Part shown: positions 19,663 to 28,403 of the stretch, in pieces | Layout of the letters: every line of letters begins with the position of its first letter | How positions within the stretch are numbered: position 1 is the first letter of the stretch | The notes under the pieces: model-generated | Database searches by the model: none | What the model saw: only the letters and a program-made list of their open reading frames with translations | Told to the model about the DNA's origin: nothing | Source of the DNA: Terrabacter sp. Root181 | GTDB taxonomy: Bacteria > Actinomycetota > Actinomycetes > Actinomycetales > Dermatophilaceae | DNA: 64,000 bases | NCBI RefSeq assembly: GCF_001428505.1 | Contig: NZ_LMHU01000005.1 | Location: 62,001-126,000 of the forward strand | Reading direction: 5' to 3' | Made by a program: the position numbers and the translations under genes

Positions 19663-20022
19663 TCAGTCGACGCACAGGCAGAAGGGGTGGCCGGCCGGGT
19701 CGAGGAAGACGCGGAACGACGTGCCGGGCTGGTGCTCGTGCTTGGTCGCACCGAGTGCGAGCACCTCGGGCTCTGCCGCGTCGAGGTCCTCGACCATGAC
19801 GTCGAGGTGCATCTGCTGCGGCACCTGCTGGGCCGGCCACCTCGGCGCGGTGAAGTCCTCGACCTGCTGGAAGCAGATGCACTGGCCCGTCTCGGCGTCG
19901 CGGATCTCGCCCCACCCGTCGGACGCCTTGGTGGTCCAGCCGAGCAGGGTGCCGTAGAAGGTCGTGAGTGCCTCCGCGTCGGGGCAGTCGATGACGAAGC
20001 TGGGGTAGCGAGCGATAGCCAT
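19663..20022 (-). CDS. VOC-superfamily (glyoxalase-like) protein
   Basis: 119 residues: a single VOC module with paired beta-alpha-beta-beta-beta units, YPSFVIDCPDAEALTTFYGTLLGW at the N-terminus and HLDVMVEDLDAAEPEVLALG then FLDPAGHPFCLCVD at the C-terminus. Such proteins bind a metal and act on small molecules or confer resistance by binding a drug; the substrate is unknown. It converges on xylA with a four-base gap. Confidence 0.87.
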   Translation of the reverse strand: MAIARYPSFVIDCPDAEALTTFYGTLLGWTTKASDGWGEIRDAETGQCICFQQVEDFTAPRWPAQQVPQQMHLDVMVEDLDAAEPEVLALGATKHEHQPGTSFRVFLDPAGHPFCLCVD

Positions 20023-20129
20023 GGCGAGAACGCTAGGCCGTCTCCCGGACGATCGGCGTCCGTATGCCGTGGGCTCCTGCTCGCGCCGCGGTCGATGCCC
20101 GCGTCCGCGGGCGTCGCTACCCTCGGAGG

Positions 20130-20474
20130 ATGGCGCACCGCATCTTCACCACGTCCGTCGCGTCGGTCTATCCGCACTACGTCACCAAGGTGGAGCGGAA
20201 GGGTCGCACCAAGGCCGAGCTCGACGAGGTCATCGAGTGGCTGACCGGCTTCGACGAGAAGGCTCTCGACCGCCACCTCGCCGCCGAGACGACCTTCGAG
20301 GACTTCTTCGGCCAGGCCCACCTCAACCCGAACGTCTCGGCGATCACGGGCACGGTCTGCGGAGTGCGGGTCGAGGACGTCGAGGACCCGCTCATGCAGA
20401 AGATCCGCTACCTCGACAAGCTCGTCGACGAGCTCGCCAAGGGCAGGACGATGGACAAGGTCCTCCGCGCCTGA
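20130..20474 (+). CDS. DUF2200 protein
   Basis: 114 residues from ATG 20130, preceded by CTCGGAGG. The sequence [32 protein letters not shown] and [20 protein letters not shown] is typical of DUF2200, a small conserved family of unknown function. No neighbour suggests a role. It is followed by a hairpin. Confidence 0.85.
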   Translation: MAHRIFTTSVASVYPHYVTKVERKGRTKAELDEVIEWLTGFDEKALDRHLAAETTFEDFFGQAHLNPNVSAITGTVCGVRVEDVEDPLMQKIRYLDKLVDELAKGRTMDKVLRA

Positions 20475-20549
20475 CGCTGCCGCGGCTCCCCTGGGGCCAC
20501 GGCTCCCCCGGGGGCCTGGGTGCCATGGGGCGTGCCCCGCGACCGACGA

Positions 20550-20577
20550 AGGTGGCCCCGCTGGTGCGGAGCCACCT
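20550..20577. terminator. Hairpin between the DUF2200 and DUF4386 genes
   Basis: AGGTGGC and GCCACCT form the outer stem and CCGC/GCGG the inner stem, with one mismatch and a TGGT loop. It lies between convergent gene ends, so it can serve both strands. Confidence 0.6.
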
Positions 20578-20610
20578 CCCTGACGCCCCTCGTGGCGTCG
20601 TCGCCCTCGG

Positions 20611-21360
20611 TCAGGCGGCATCCCGGGCCTCGAGCGCGGCGACGGCCTCGGGGCGGAAGCCCTTGAACGTCATCCAGAGGCCGACGCTGAGCTCCCAGGC
20701 CGCGATCGGCAGGGTGAGGAAGAACGAGCCCGTCGACACCTGGTCGAAGATGCCGAAGAGGTTGGCGACGAACGCCGCGAACAGCAGGGGCGCGCCGACG
20801 AGGCCGATGCTCGGGATGAGGCGGGGCACGAGCCGCGAGCGGTAGAGCAGGGTGCCGAAGAGCAGCGCGTTGAAGACGGGCATCAGGCCGGGGCCGAAGA
20901 GGAAGGTCCAGTCCCGGACGCTGACGAGCGCGTTGGCCGTGACCGTGAGGGAGGCGGGGTCGGCGCCGGACCCGGCGTAGTCCTGGCGCATCGTGACGAC
21001 GGCGAGCAGGCTGACGACGCCGATCATGACGACGGCCCCCTCGACGAGGCGGGAGGTCACGAAGCCGAGGGCCATCCCCCCGTTCTGGCGCTTGACCACC
21101 GAGTAGACGGCCACGGCGGAGGCGATCGCGGTGAGGGCGTTGACGGTGTCGAGCAGGCAGCCCCACAGGACGCGGGTGTCCTGGCCGGCGCCGGTGACGT
21201 AGGCCGCGTCGTTGAGGACCGGCGCGAGCAGGATGAGGGCCGGGATGGAGGACGCGAACGTCAGCAGGTAGAAGATGCCGGCGGCGCGGGAGTGGGCGCG
21301 GGTGGAACGGCGGCTGGGGACGCCGGCGGTCGTGGTGACGGTGGGTGCGGTGATGGTCAT
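20611..21360 (-). CDS. DUF4386 membrane protein
   Basis: 249 residues from an ATG preceded by AGGAG. It has about six membrane helices, starting AAGIFYLLTFASSIPALILLA, with a conserved short loop at LNDAAYVTGAG, as in DUF4386. The function is unknown. The upstream small gene ends one base before this start and a MalT-like regulator gene lies just beyond on the same strand, so the three probably act together. Confidence 0.87.
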   Translation of the reverse strand: MTITAPTVTTTAGVPSRRSTRAHSRAAGIFYLLTFASSIPALILLAPVLNDAAYVTGAGQDTRVLWGCLLDTVNALTAIASAVAVYSVVKRQNGGMALGFVTSRLVEGAVVMIGVVSLLAVVTMRQDYAGSGADPASLTVTANALVSVRDWTFLFGPGLMPVFNALLFGTLLYRSRLVPRLIPSIGLVGAPLLFAAFVANLFGIFDQVSTGSFFLTLPIAAWELSVGLWMTFKGFRPEAVAALEARDAA

Positions 21361-21361
21361 G

Positions 21362-21649
21362 TCAGGCTCCTGGGGTCGAGTCGGTGTGGTGGGGTGTGCG
21401 GGGCTCGTCGTCGGTCCCGACCTGTCGGACGGAGACCAGCGGGAGGCCGATGTCGCGCAGCCGGTGCAGCAGGCCGTGCAGTGCGGCCTGGTCGGTGACG
21501 GGACCCGCGAGCAGGGTGAAGCCGTCACCGGTGGTCAGGGTGAGGCCCTCGAAGCAGGCTGCCCATCGGGCGTCGAGCCGGCCCTGGAGAAGGATCTCGT
21601 AGAACCCGGATCCGTCCGGGTCGGTGGCTGCGGTGTTCATGTCCCGCAC
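21362..21649 (-). CDS. Small conserved protein paired with DUF4386
   Basis: 95 residues; ATG 21640 is an alternative start three codons in. The core YEILLQGRLDARWAACFEG, LTGP-like VTDQAALHGLLHRLRDIGLPLVSV is a small soluble alpha/beta pattern that I recall next to DUF4386 genes in other bacteria. The function is unknown. The stop lies one base before the DUF4386 start. Confidence 0.7.
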   Translation of the reverse strand: MRDMNTAATDPDGSGFYEILLQGRLDARWAACFEGLTLTTGDGFTLLAGPVTDQAALHGLLHRLRDIGLPLVSVRQVGTDDEPRTPHHTDSTPGA

Positions 21650-21764
21650 GCTAGGGACCGAGGTGGTGAGCGGGGATCACCTCATGTGGTGAGCGAGGTG
21701 GTGATCCTCAGCAGGGGTCCGGCGGGTCCGGCGGGCTGGCGGGGTCCGCGGGCCTCCCGGAGGG

Positions 21765-24449
21765 TCAGAGCAGGCCGAGCTCGCGCGCCCGCGTGACGGC
21801 CGCCCGGCGCCCGCCCACGCCGAGCTTGGCGTAGACGTTCTTCGTGTGCGTGCGCACGGTGTTGAGCGAGAGGTAGAGCTCGCCCGCGATCGCCGGCCCG
21901 CTGAGGTCGGTGGCGAGGAGGCGGAGCACGTCGAGCTCGCGTGCGCTCAGCGGGTCGACGAGGCCCTGGTGCCTCGGGCCGGTCGTGGCGCCCTCGAACG
22001 CCCGGAGGAGGCGGCGCGGGTAGCGCCACGAGGGGTCCTGCCGGACGAGAGCCCCGAGCAGGTCGGCCATCGGCGCGCCCTCGCCGACGAAGGTCCGCAC
22101 GTAGCCCTCCGGCTCTGCCAGCCGGAGCGCGCGCTCCAGGGTGTCGAGGGCGCGCCGGAGGCCGTGCGGCCCGCGCCCACCGCCGGTCGCGGGCGCCTGC
22201 AGGGCGAGGACCTCGATGAGTGTCCCGGTCCTCCCGCCCTGCTCGGCCGCGACCCGCAACCGGTCGAGGAGGCCGTATGCCGCAGCCCGCGCCGTCCCGT
22301 CGGCGTCCTTCTGGTGCAGCAGGATCCGCGCGAGCGTGAGGTGCTCGAACTCGCGGACGTAGCTCAGGTCGTCGTCGGCCGTGAGCTCGCGCCCCCGCGC
22401 CCAGTCGAGAGCGTCGTCGGTGCGGCCCAGTGCCACGAGCACCCTCGCCCGCCGGGCTGCGACGGGGCACACGTCCGGCGAGAAGTCGCCGACGTAGACG
22501 CGCTCGGCCTCGTCGAGCAGGTCCACGGCACCGGTCAGGTCCCCCTGGGCCTCGCGCAGCCGCGCACGGGCGACCCGCCACCGATAGGGGTTCTGCGGCA
22601 GACCGAGCCCCTCGCCCAGCGCGGCGACACGCTCGAGGTCGTCCGTCGCCGCAGCGATCTCGTTGCGCTCCAGTGCGATCTGGCTCAGACCGACGAGCAT
22701 GTCGGCCTCCCCGCGCAGCGGTCCGTCGGTCTCGTGGGCCTCGGCGAGCCGGAGCGCGTCCTCGTAGGTCCGCTTGGCGTCCCCGAGGCGGCCCTGGGTG
22801 ACCCGGAGGTCGCCGAGCGTGATGGAGCAGCCGAGCACGTCCGCGATGTTGCCGGCCCGCTCGAGCCCTTTCACGGCAAGGGAGTACGCGCGGTGGGCCG
22901 ACTCGAGGTCACCGCCGGCCCACGAGGCGAGCCCCGAGAGCGCGGAGGCCGCCGCGACGGTCAGGTCGTCGCCGGGCGCGGCCCGGGCGATCGCCAGGTC
23001 GGCATGGGCGACGGTGCCGGCCGGGTCACCGGCGACGAGCCAGAGGGCTGCCCGGTAGGTCTCCATCGCCCCGGGCACGCGGGCCAGCTCGTGCTCCTCC
23101 AGCACCACCCGGTCCGCCGGCGGGTCGGCGAGCACCTGCTCGAGCTCGTCGAGCCGGGTCGGGACCGTCTGGAACTCGCCCCTCGACATCAGGGCCCCGA
23201 TGAAGCCGACCGCGAGCACCGGCCGGCGGTGCACCACCTCGTCGGGGATCGCGTCGACCCACCCGCGGACCGTCGCCTCGTCCCGCCGGCGCAGCATCCC
23301 GATGACCGAGCGCTCCATGACGTCGGCGGCCAGCTCGACGTCCCCGGCAGCGAGCGCGTGCCGGACGGCGGGCACCGGCTCGGCCGACACGGCATACGAC
23401 TCGGCGGCCCGCCGGTGCAGTCCGGCGACCTCGCCCGGCCGCTCCTCGAGGAGGTGGGCGCGGAGGACGTCGGCGAAGAGGTGGTGGTAGCGGTACCACT
23501 GGCGGCTGTCGTCGAGGGGGATGACGAAGAGGCTCGAGCGCTCGAGCGACTCGAGCATCGCCTTGCCGTTGCCCGCACCGGTCACGGCGTCGCAGAGGGA
23601 GGCGCTGAGCCGGTCGAGGATCGAGGTGTCGAGGAGGAATCGGCGGACGGCGTCGGGCTGGCGGCCGAGCACCTCCTCGACGAGGTAGTCGACGACGTAG
23701 CGGTCGTCCCCGGCGAAGCCGGCGATGAAGTGGGCGGCGTCGTCACGGCCCTGGAGCGAGAGCGCGGCCAGCTGCAGCGCGGCGATCCACCCCTCGGTGC
23801 GGCCCTCGAGCATGGCGATCTCGGGGTCGTCCAGGTCGAGCCCGACGACGTCGTTGAGGTATGCCGTCGCCTCCTCGACCGTGAAGCGCAGGTCCGCGGC
23901 GCGGACCTCGACGAGCTCTCCCCGCGCTCGCAGCCGGGCCAGGGGCAGGGCAGGGTCGGCGCGGGTGCTGATGACGAGGTGCACCTGAGGGGGCAGGTGC
24001 TCGACGAGGAAGGCGACGTCGCCGGCGATCGCGGGCCCGTCGGCGAGGTGGTAGTCGTCGAGGACGAGGTCGACGCCGTCGGGCAGGGCCTCGAGCCCGT
24101 TGAGCAGGGTCGCGAGGACCGACTCCATGGGCGGGTGCGGGGCCTGCAGCAGGGGCAGCACGCCGGCGCCCACGCCCGGCGCGGCGTTGTCGAGGGCGGT
24201 GACGACGTAGGTCCAGAACGACGCGGGCTGCTGCTCGCTCTCCTCGAGCGACACCCACGCCACGGGGCGGCCCGACGCCCCGGCCCACGCCGCCACGAGG
24301 GTCGTCTTGCCGAACCCGGCGGGTCCGGCGACGAGCGTGAGCCGGGGCGGCCACTCGCGCGTGAGGTGGTCGGTCAGGCGCGAGCGCGGCACCACGACGT
24401 GGCGCGCGCGGGGGACGTAGAGCTTGGTGCGGACCAGGGGACTCGGCAC
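21765..24449 (-). CDS. MalT-like LuxR-family (LAL) transcriptional regulator
   Basis: 894 residues. The N-terminal STAND-type ATPase has Walker A GPAGFGKTT (K48) and a Walker-B-like VDLVLDDYHLAD; the middle (about 400-780) is alpha-helical TPR-like repeats; the C-terminus (about 830-894) is a LuxR helix-turn-helix, LSARELDVLRLLATDL with LNTVRTHTKNVYAKLG. Members integrate ATP and a small inducer to activate operons. The small-protein and DUF4386 genes follow on the same strand and are the likely targets. Confidence 0.92.
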   Translation of the reverse strand: MPSPLVRTKLYVPRARHVVVPRSRLTDHLTREWPPRLTLVAGPAGFGKTTLVAAWAGASGRPVAWVSLEESEQQPASFWTYVVTALDNAAPGVGAGVLPLLQAPHPPMESVLATLLNGLEALPDGVDLVLDDYHLADGPAIAGDVAFLVEHLPPQVHLVISTRADPALPLARLRARGELVEVRAADLRFTVEEATAYLNDVVGLDLDDPEIAMLEGRTEGWIAALQLAALSLQGRDDAAHFIAGFAGDDRYVVDYLVEEVLGRQPDAVRRFLLDTSILDRLSASLCDAVTGAGNGKAMLESLERSSLFVIPLDDSRQWYRYHHLFADVLRAHLLEERPGEVAGLHRRAAESYAVSAEPVPAVRHALAAGDVELAADVMERSVIGMLRRRDEATVRGWVDAIPDEVVHRRPVLAVGFIGALMSRGEFQTVPTRLDELEQVLADPPADRVVLEEHELARVPGAMETYRAALWLVAGDPAGTVAHADLAIARAAPGDDLTVAAASALSGLASWAGGDLESAHRAYSLAVKGLERAGNIADVLGCSITLGDLRVTQGRLGDAKRTYEDALRLAEAHETDGPLRGEADMLVGLSQIALERNEIAAATDDLERVAALGEGLGLPQNPYRWRVARARLREAQGDLTGAVDLLDEAERVYVGDFSPDVCPVAARRARVLVALGRTDDALDWARGRELTADDDLSYVREFEHLTLARILLHQKDADGTARAAAYGLLDRLRVAAEQGGRTGTLIEVLALQAPATGGGRGPHGLRRALDTLERALRLAEPEGYVRTFVGEGAPMADLLGALVRQDPSWRYPRRLLRAFEGATTGPRHQGLVDPLSARELDVLRLLATDLSGPAIAGELYLSLNTVRTHTKNVYAKLGVGGRRAAVTRARELGLL

Positions 24450-24535
24450 GTCTGCTCCCCTCGGTGGCCTCCGCTGCGGGTCGCTCCGACCCTAGGGCAC
24501 GAGCCGGAGGTCGTTCAGGTCTCTCGACGCCCGGA

Positions 24536-24562
24536 TGTCACATCCGGGGCGCGGCCGGTGTC
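24536..24562 (+). promoter_or_regulatory. ECF41-type promoter upstream of the carboxymuconolactone decarboxylase gene
   Basis: TGTCACA at 24536-24542 is followed after exactly 16 bases by TGTC at 24559-24562. The recalled ECF41 consensus is TGTCACA-N16-CGTC, so only one -10 base differs. It lies 38 bases ahead of the start of the operon that encodes the sigma factor, which implies autoregulation. Confidence 0.75.
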
Positions 24563-24600
24563 TTCATGTCGACGCAACCCTGACGATCCCGCGAGGAGAG

Positions 24601-25188
24601 ATGATGACCACCAGGATCCCCCCGAAGGAGATCACCGGCCTGTACGGCGCGGTGGTGAAGAAGTTCAGCGCCCGGATGTTCGGCCAGGTGCCCGAGTCGC
24701 TGGGCGTCATGTGGCACCACGTCCCGGTGCTCAAGGCCAGCATGCGCTTCGGACAGCAGCTGCAGAAGTGGGACGAGTGCGACGAGGGCCTCAAGTCGTT
24801 CGCACACATGGCCGTGGCCTCGCTCGTCGGCTGCTCGTGGTGCCTCGACTTCAACTACTTCATGGCCAACAACCACGGGCTCGACGTGGAGCGGGCGCGG
24901 GAGATCCCGCGGTGGCGCGAGTCCGAGGTGTTCACGCCGCTCGAGCGCGAGGTGCTGGAGTACGCCGAGGCGATGAGCCAGACGCCGCCGACCGTGACCG
25001 ACGAGCTCGTCGAGAGCCTGTCGGAGCAGCTCGGCGCCGCCGGGCTCGTCGAGCTGACGAGCGTCATCGGCTACGCCAACCTGACCACGCGCTCGAACGT
25101 CGCCCTGGGGATCGAGTCGGAGGGCTTCGCCGCCGCCTGCGGCCTCAAGCCGATGGCGGAGCGTGCCGCCGTACGCTCGTCGGCATGA
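24601..25188 (+). CDS. Carboxymuconolactone decarboxylase-family (AhpD-like) protein
   Basis: 195 residues, ATG 24601 or 24604 after GAGGAGAG. The AhpD-like redox motif CSWC lies in VASLVGCSWCLDFNYFM with a following acidic residue and asparagine. Such proteins act as peroxidases or decarboxylases; this subgroup is the C member of the COE genes (carboxymuconolactone decarboxylase, oxidoreductase, epimerase) that accompany ECF41 sigma factors. Its stop overlaps the sigma start (ATGA). Confidence 0.92.
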   Translation: MMTTRIPPKEITGLYGAVVKKFSARMFGQVPESLGVMWHHVPVLKASMRFGQQLQKWDECDEGLKSFAHMAVASLVGCSWCLDFNYFMANNHGLDVERAREIPRWRESEVFTPLEREVLEYAEAMSQTPPTVTDELVESLSEQLGAAGLVELTSVIGYANLTTRSNVALGIESEGFAAACGLKPMAERAAVRSSA

Positions 25189-26063
25189 GCCGGGACCCGT
25201 TCCTCGTCCACCGCAGCCTGCTCTTCACCGTCGCCTACGAGATGCTCGGCTCGGCCGCCGACGCCGAGGACGTCGTACAGGAGACCTGGCTGCGGTGGGC
25301 GGACCTCGACGACGACAAGCGCGCCGAGGTGCGGGACCCGCGCGCCTATCTCGTGCGGGTCGTCACCCGGCAGGCGCTCAACCGGCTGCGGACCCTCGCC
25401 CGCCGGCGGGAGGACTACGTCGGTGAGTGGCTGCCGGAGCCGCTGCTCACGAGCCCGGACGTCGCCGAGGACGTCGAGCTCGCCGAGAGCGTCTCGATCG
25501 CGATGCTGACGGTGCTCGAGACGCTGACCCCGACCGAGCGGGCGGTCTTCGTGCTGCGCGAGGTGTTCGACGTGCCGTACGACGAGATCGCGGAGGCCCT
25601 CGGCAAGGGGACGGCGGCCGTGCGCCAGGTGGCGCATCGGGCGCGGGAGCACGTGGCGGCCCGCCGCCCCCGGGTGCAGGTCGACCGGTCGGAGCAGGAG
25701 CAGGTGCTCGAGCGCTTCATGGCCGCGGTGACGACCGGCGACGTGCAGGCGCTGATGGACGTGCTCGCCCCGGACGTCGTCCTCGTGGCCGACGGCGGCG
25801 GGATCGCGCGCGCCGCGCGGCATCCGGTCCACGGGGCCGACCGGGTGGCGGCGTTCCTCTCGGCCTTCCCCAAGGTCGCCAGCGGGGCGCAGATCGCCAC
25901 CCTCTCGCTCAACGGCGGGCGGGCGGTCCGGATCGACCTGCCGGCCTTCGGCACGACCGTGGTGAGCGTGGACGTCGAGGACGGCCGGATCACCCACGTC
26001 TACGCGATGCGCAACCCCACCAAGCTGGAGCGACTCGTCGAGGAGGCGGAACTCACCCGCTGA
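25185..26063 (+). CDS. ECF41-family RNA polymerase sigma factor (SigJ-like)
   Basis: 292 residues from ATG 25185, overlapping the previous stop. Sigma region 2 (LLFTVAYEMLGSAADAEDVVQETWLRW), region 4 (TERAVFVLREVFDVPYDEIAEALG) and the linker WLPEPLL are followed by a SnoaL-like C-terminal extension with VADGGGIARA and MRNPTKL, the ECF41 marks. In this group the extension replaces an anti-sigma factor. It probably directs its own operon from the promoter at 24536. Confidence 0.94.
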   Translation: MSRDPFLVHRSLLFTVAYEMLGSAADAEDVVQETWLRWADLDDDKRAEVRDPRAYLVRVVTRQALNRLRTLARRREDYVGEWLPEPLLTSPDVAEDVELAESVSIAMLTVLETLTPTERAVFVLREVFDVPYDEIAEALGKGTAAVRQVAHRAREHVAARRPRVQVDRSEQEQVLERFMAAVTTGDVQALMDVLAPDVVLVADGGGIARAARHPVHGADRVAAFLSAFPKVASGAQIATLSLNGGRAVRIDLPAFGTTVVSVDVEDGRITHVYAMRNPTKLERLVEEAELTR

Positions 26064-26085
26064 CCACGGACGCGGTGGCCGCGGC

Positions 26086-26649
26086 TCAGGGCACGGTGCG
26101 GCGCATGACGCAGTTGGTCATGCCCTTCGGGCGGACGTAGTCGAAGCCGGTGCGTTCGAAAAGGGTGCGGGTGCCGCTGTAGAGCACGGCCTCCCGCTTG
26201 CCGCCCTTGTCGTGGGGGTAGCCCTCGACGGTGCCGCCGCCGGACGCCGCGATGAGGTCGACCACACCCTGCAGGGCGAGGTCCGACACGTGCTTCCGGC
26301 GGTGGAGCCTGTCGACGAAGATGCACGTCACGCGGTAGTCGGGCAGGACGTCGGTCTCCGCCTCGTACTGCTTGCGGTGGCGGATGTTGGGCAGCTCGGC
26401 CGGTGACCCGAACTGGGCCCACGCCACGGCCTCGTCGCCGTCGAAGACGAGCGCGGCGTGGGCCCGGCCCTCCTCGACGAGGCGCTTCTTGAGGTCCCGG
26501 TTGGCCTCGTACTCGCGCTCCTTCTCCCAGCTCATCGTGTGGAACCACGTGCACCAGCACCCACCGAAGACGCCGCCGTGCCGCTCGATCATCGCGGCGT
26601 AGGCGTCCCAGGTGTCCGGCCCCAGCGCCCTGACCTCGTAGTCCGTCAA
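26086..26649 (-). CDS. GNAT-like N-acetyltransferase
   Basis: 187 residues. It starts MTDYEVRALGPDTWDAYAAM and carries the Cys/Trp-rich CWCTWFH segment seen in a GNAT subgroup, then VTCIFVDRLHRRKHVSDLAL as the acetyl-CoA-binding strand-helix and YSGTRTLFERTGFDYV at the C-terminus. The acceptor is unknown. A similar but diverged protein is encoded at 29732-30325, so both may belong to one family. It converges on the ECF41 gene. Confidence 0.85.
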   Translation of the reverse strand: MTDYEVRALGPDTWDAYAAMIERHGGVFGGCWCTWFHTMSWEKEREYEANRDLKKRLVEEGRAHAALVFDGDEAVAWAQFGSPAELPNIRHRKQYEAETDVLPDYRVTCIFVDRLHRRKHVSDLALQGVVDLIAASGGGTVEGYPHDKGGKREAVLYSGTRTLFERTGFDYVRPKGMTNCVMRRTVP

Positions 26650-26670
26650 CGTCCCCTCCTCGATCGGTCC

Positions 26671-27624
26671 CTAGTCGTCCATGGCTTCTATGCCGAGCTC
26701 GGCCAGCTCGCCCATGCGCGAGCGGATGTGCTCGACCATCGCCGCCGGCGGAGGCTCCCAGCCGACGATCTCCTCGACGACGCGCAACGCCTCGGTGGTG
26801 CGGTAGGAGCGGGTGGGGTTGCCGGGGAAGCGCTTGTCGGTGACGTTGGGGTCGTCCTCGATCGTGCCGACCGGCTCGACCCGGTAGACCCGCGGGGGCC
26901 CGTCGCCGCGTGCGAGCTCGGCTGCGAGCGGCGCGCCCTCGCGGGTGGCCGTGAGGTAGATGTGCCTCGACTGCCGTCCTGAGCCGTAGTTGGAGCGCCA
27001 GCCCGGCGTGAGGAGCTCGCCGACAGCCACGTCGGCCCTCGTCCCGTGGAAGAAGGGGCCCGGGTCGTCGACGACGCGCGGCGTGGGTGGCGGGTCGCGG
27101 AGCAGGCTGTCGAGCCGGGTCATGAGGGACGCGACCCGGGTGCGGCCCTGCGGCGCTCGCGGGTAGCGGGAGAGCACGTCGAGGACGACGGGGGTGGCCC
27201 GCTTGGCGGCGGCGGTGACGACGTACTCGGCCACCACAGGGTCATCGCCACGGGCGAGCTCGGCCGCCCGAGCGGCATGGGCCGCCGAACCGAGGATGTG
27301 ACGCACCTGCGTCGCCTTGGCCAGCGGATGGAGGTATGCCGCCGCGGCCGCATCGCCGGCAGCGGTCGCCGCGTGCCGGGCGGGCTCGGTCGACGCGTCC
27401 TTCGCGGCGCGGTGGGCGTCGGTGGCGGCAGTGCGTTGGAGGCGGGAGCGGGGCGCGCCATCGGCGAAGGCGCGCGCCGCCTCGAGCGCGGCGGCCGGGC
27501 GCGGGTCGTCGGGCTGGGCCCTCTCGAAGAGGACGAAGGAGGGCTCGGCGCACGACACGGCATACGCAACGACGGAGCGCAGCTCGTCGATCGTCAGCTC
27601 GAAGTCCCCCGAGCGTGTCGGCAT
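26671..27624 (-). CDS. Fusion of an Imm5-like putative immunity domain and a rifampin ADP-ribosyltransferase (Arr) domain
   Basis: 317 residues from ATG 27624; another ATG lies eight codons upstream. Residues about 8-176 match the recalled putative immunity (Imm-5) helical family: DELRSVVAYAVSCAE, RTAATDAHRAAKDA, AAAYLHPLAKATQVRHILGSAAHAAR. Residues about 190-290 are an Arr domain: FFHGTRADVAVGELLTPG, SNYGSGRQSRHIYLTAT, VYRVEPVGTIEDDPN and RFPGNPTRSYRTTEALRVV. Arr enzymes inactivate rifamycins by transferring ADP-ribose from NAD. Arr is usually free-standing at about 140 residues, so the fused helical domain is noteworthy. A short helix follows. Confidence 0.85.
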   Translation of the reverse strand: MPTRSGDFELTIDELRSVVAYAVSCAEPSFVLFERAQPDDPRPAAALEAARAFADGAPRSRLQRTAATDAHRAAKDASTEPARHAATAAGDAAAAAYLHPLAKATQVRHILGSAAHAARAAELARGDDPVVAEYVVTAAAKRATPVVLDVLSRYPRAPQGRTRVASLMTRLDSLLRDPPPTPRVVDDPGPFFHGTRADVAVGELLTPGWRSNYGSGRQSRHIYLTATREGAPLAAELARGDGPPRVYRVEPVGTIEDDPNVTDKRFPGNPTRSYRTTEALRVVEEIVGWEPPPAAMVEHIRSRMGELAELGIEAMDD

Positions 27625-27751
27625 CCCCCCACGGTACGACCCGCGCATCGCGCGGCGGCAACTTCACCGATCACGAATGCCTCGGCAGGCCGTCGTGAGA
27701 CTCTGGGACCTCGGGAGCGTCCGCACGGACGCACGATGACCGAGGAGCACC

Positions 27752-28009
27752 ATGCTGTTCCACATCAAGCAATCGCATGCACCGGCGGACTGTCCGTTCG
27801 GCGCCGGAGGCTCACGCTCGCTGTTCGACGGCGACCATCCTGATGTCACGGTCCACGGCTTCTGGCTCGCCTTCCCGCAGCACACCACCTACCTCGTCGT
27901 GGAGACCGACGACATCGCTCACCTGCAGGCGTTCCTCAAACCGGGCGCTGGTGTCACGGTCTGCGAGATCACCCCGGTCAGCGACAGGCCGGTCTCCCCC
28001 AACAAGTAG
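27752..28009 (+). CDS. Small conserved hypothetical protein
   Basis: 85 residues, ATG after GACCGAGGAGCACC. MLFHIKQSHAPADCPFG, HGFWLAFPQHTTYLVVETDD and VCEITPVSDRP suggest a small one-domain alpha/beta protein, perhaps ferredoxin-like dimeric. I recall similar short proteins in actinobacteria but no function. It stands alone between the Arr fusion and a two-helix membrane protein. Confidence 0.7.
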   Translation: MLFHIKQSHAPADCPFGAGGSRSLFDGDHPDVTVHGFWLAFPQHTTYLVVETDDIAHLQAFLKPGAGVTVCEITPVSDRPVSPNK

Positions 28010-28055
28010 CTGCCGGCCCACGCGTTGCGCACCGGGTCGTGGACCGGGCTGCCGG

Positions 28056-28223
28056 TCAGGCGTGATGCTGTCCTTGGCGACGGCGATGGCTTTCGATGGC
28101 GACCAAGGCGATGCCGACGGTGATCACGGCTATCCACAGACCCGATGCGCCGACGTCCGCGACCAGCAGGACCGCGCCGACGAGCAACAGGGCCACGGCG
28201 ACCCAGATCAAGGGCTGTCGCAT
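28056..28223 (-). CDS. Two-helix small membrane protein
   Basis: 55 residues from ATG 28223, chosen because GGAGG precedes it by a good spacing; the longer frame upstream has no such site. Two hydrophobic segments (about 5-22 and 27-45) and a basic tail SHRRRQGQHHA. The function is unknown. Confidence 0.6.
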   Translation of the reverse strand: MRQPLIWVAVALLLVGAVLLVADVGASGLWIAVITVGIALVAIESHRRRQGQHHA

Positions 28224-28403
28224 GGCGATACCTCCTTCACTCCTCCCCCTTCCATCGTGTCGCTCTGGGGTGTGGAGACCAGAGACCTTCGTCCCCTGGA
28301 AGGTCCCGTCCATCCACCACGCCGGAACGCGCAGACCGGATCGGTCATGAGTCCGCCAGGCGGTGGTGCGACACACCTGTTGGGCCCACGAGGGCGGCCG
28401 GTG

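Noticed and set aside
21846-25184. Very long plus-strand frame running into the ECF41 sigma gene
   Set aside because: The part before 25185 is antisense to the MalT-like gene and overlaps the decarboxylase gene; the sigma homology starts at the ATG at 25185.
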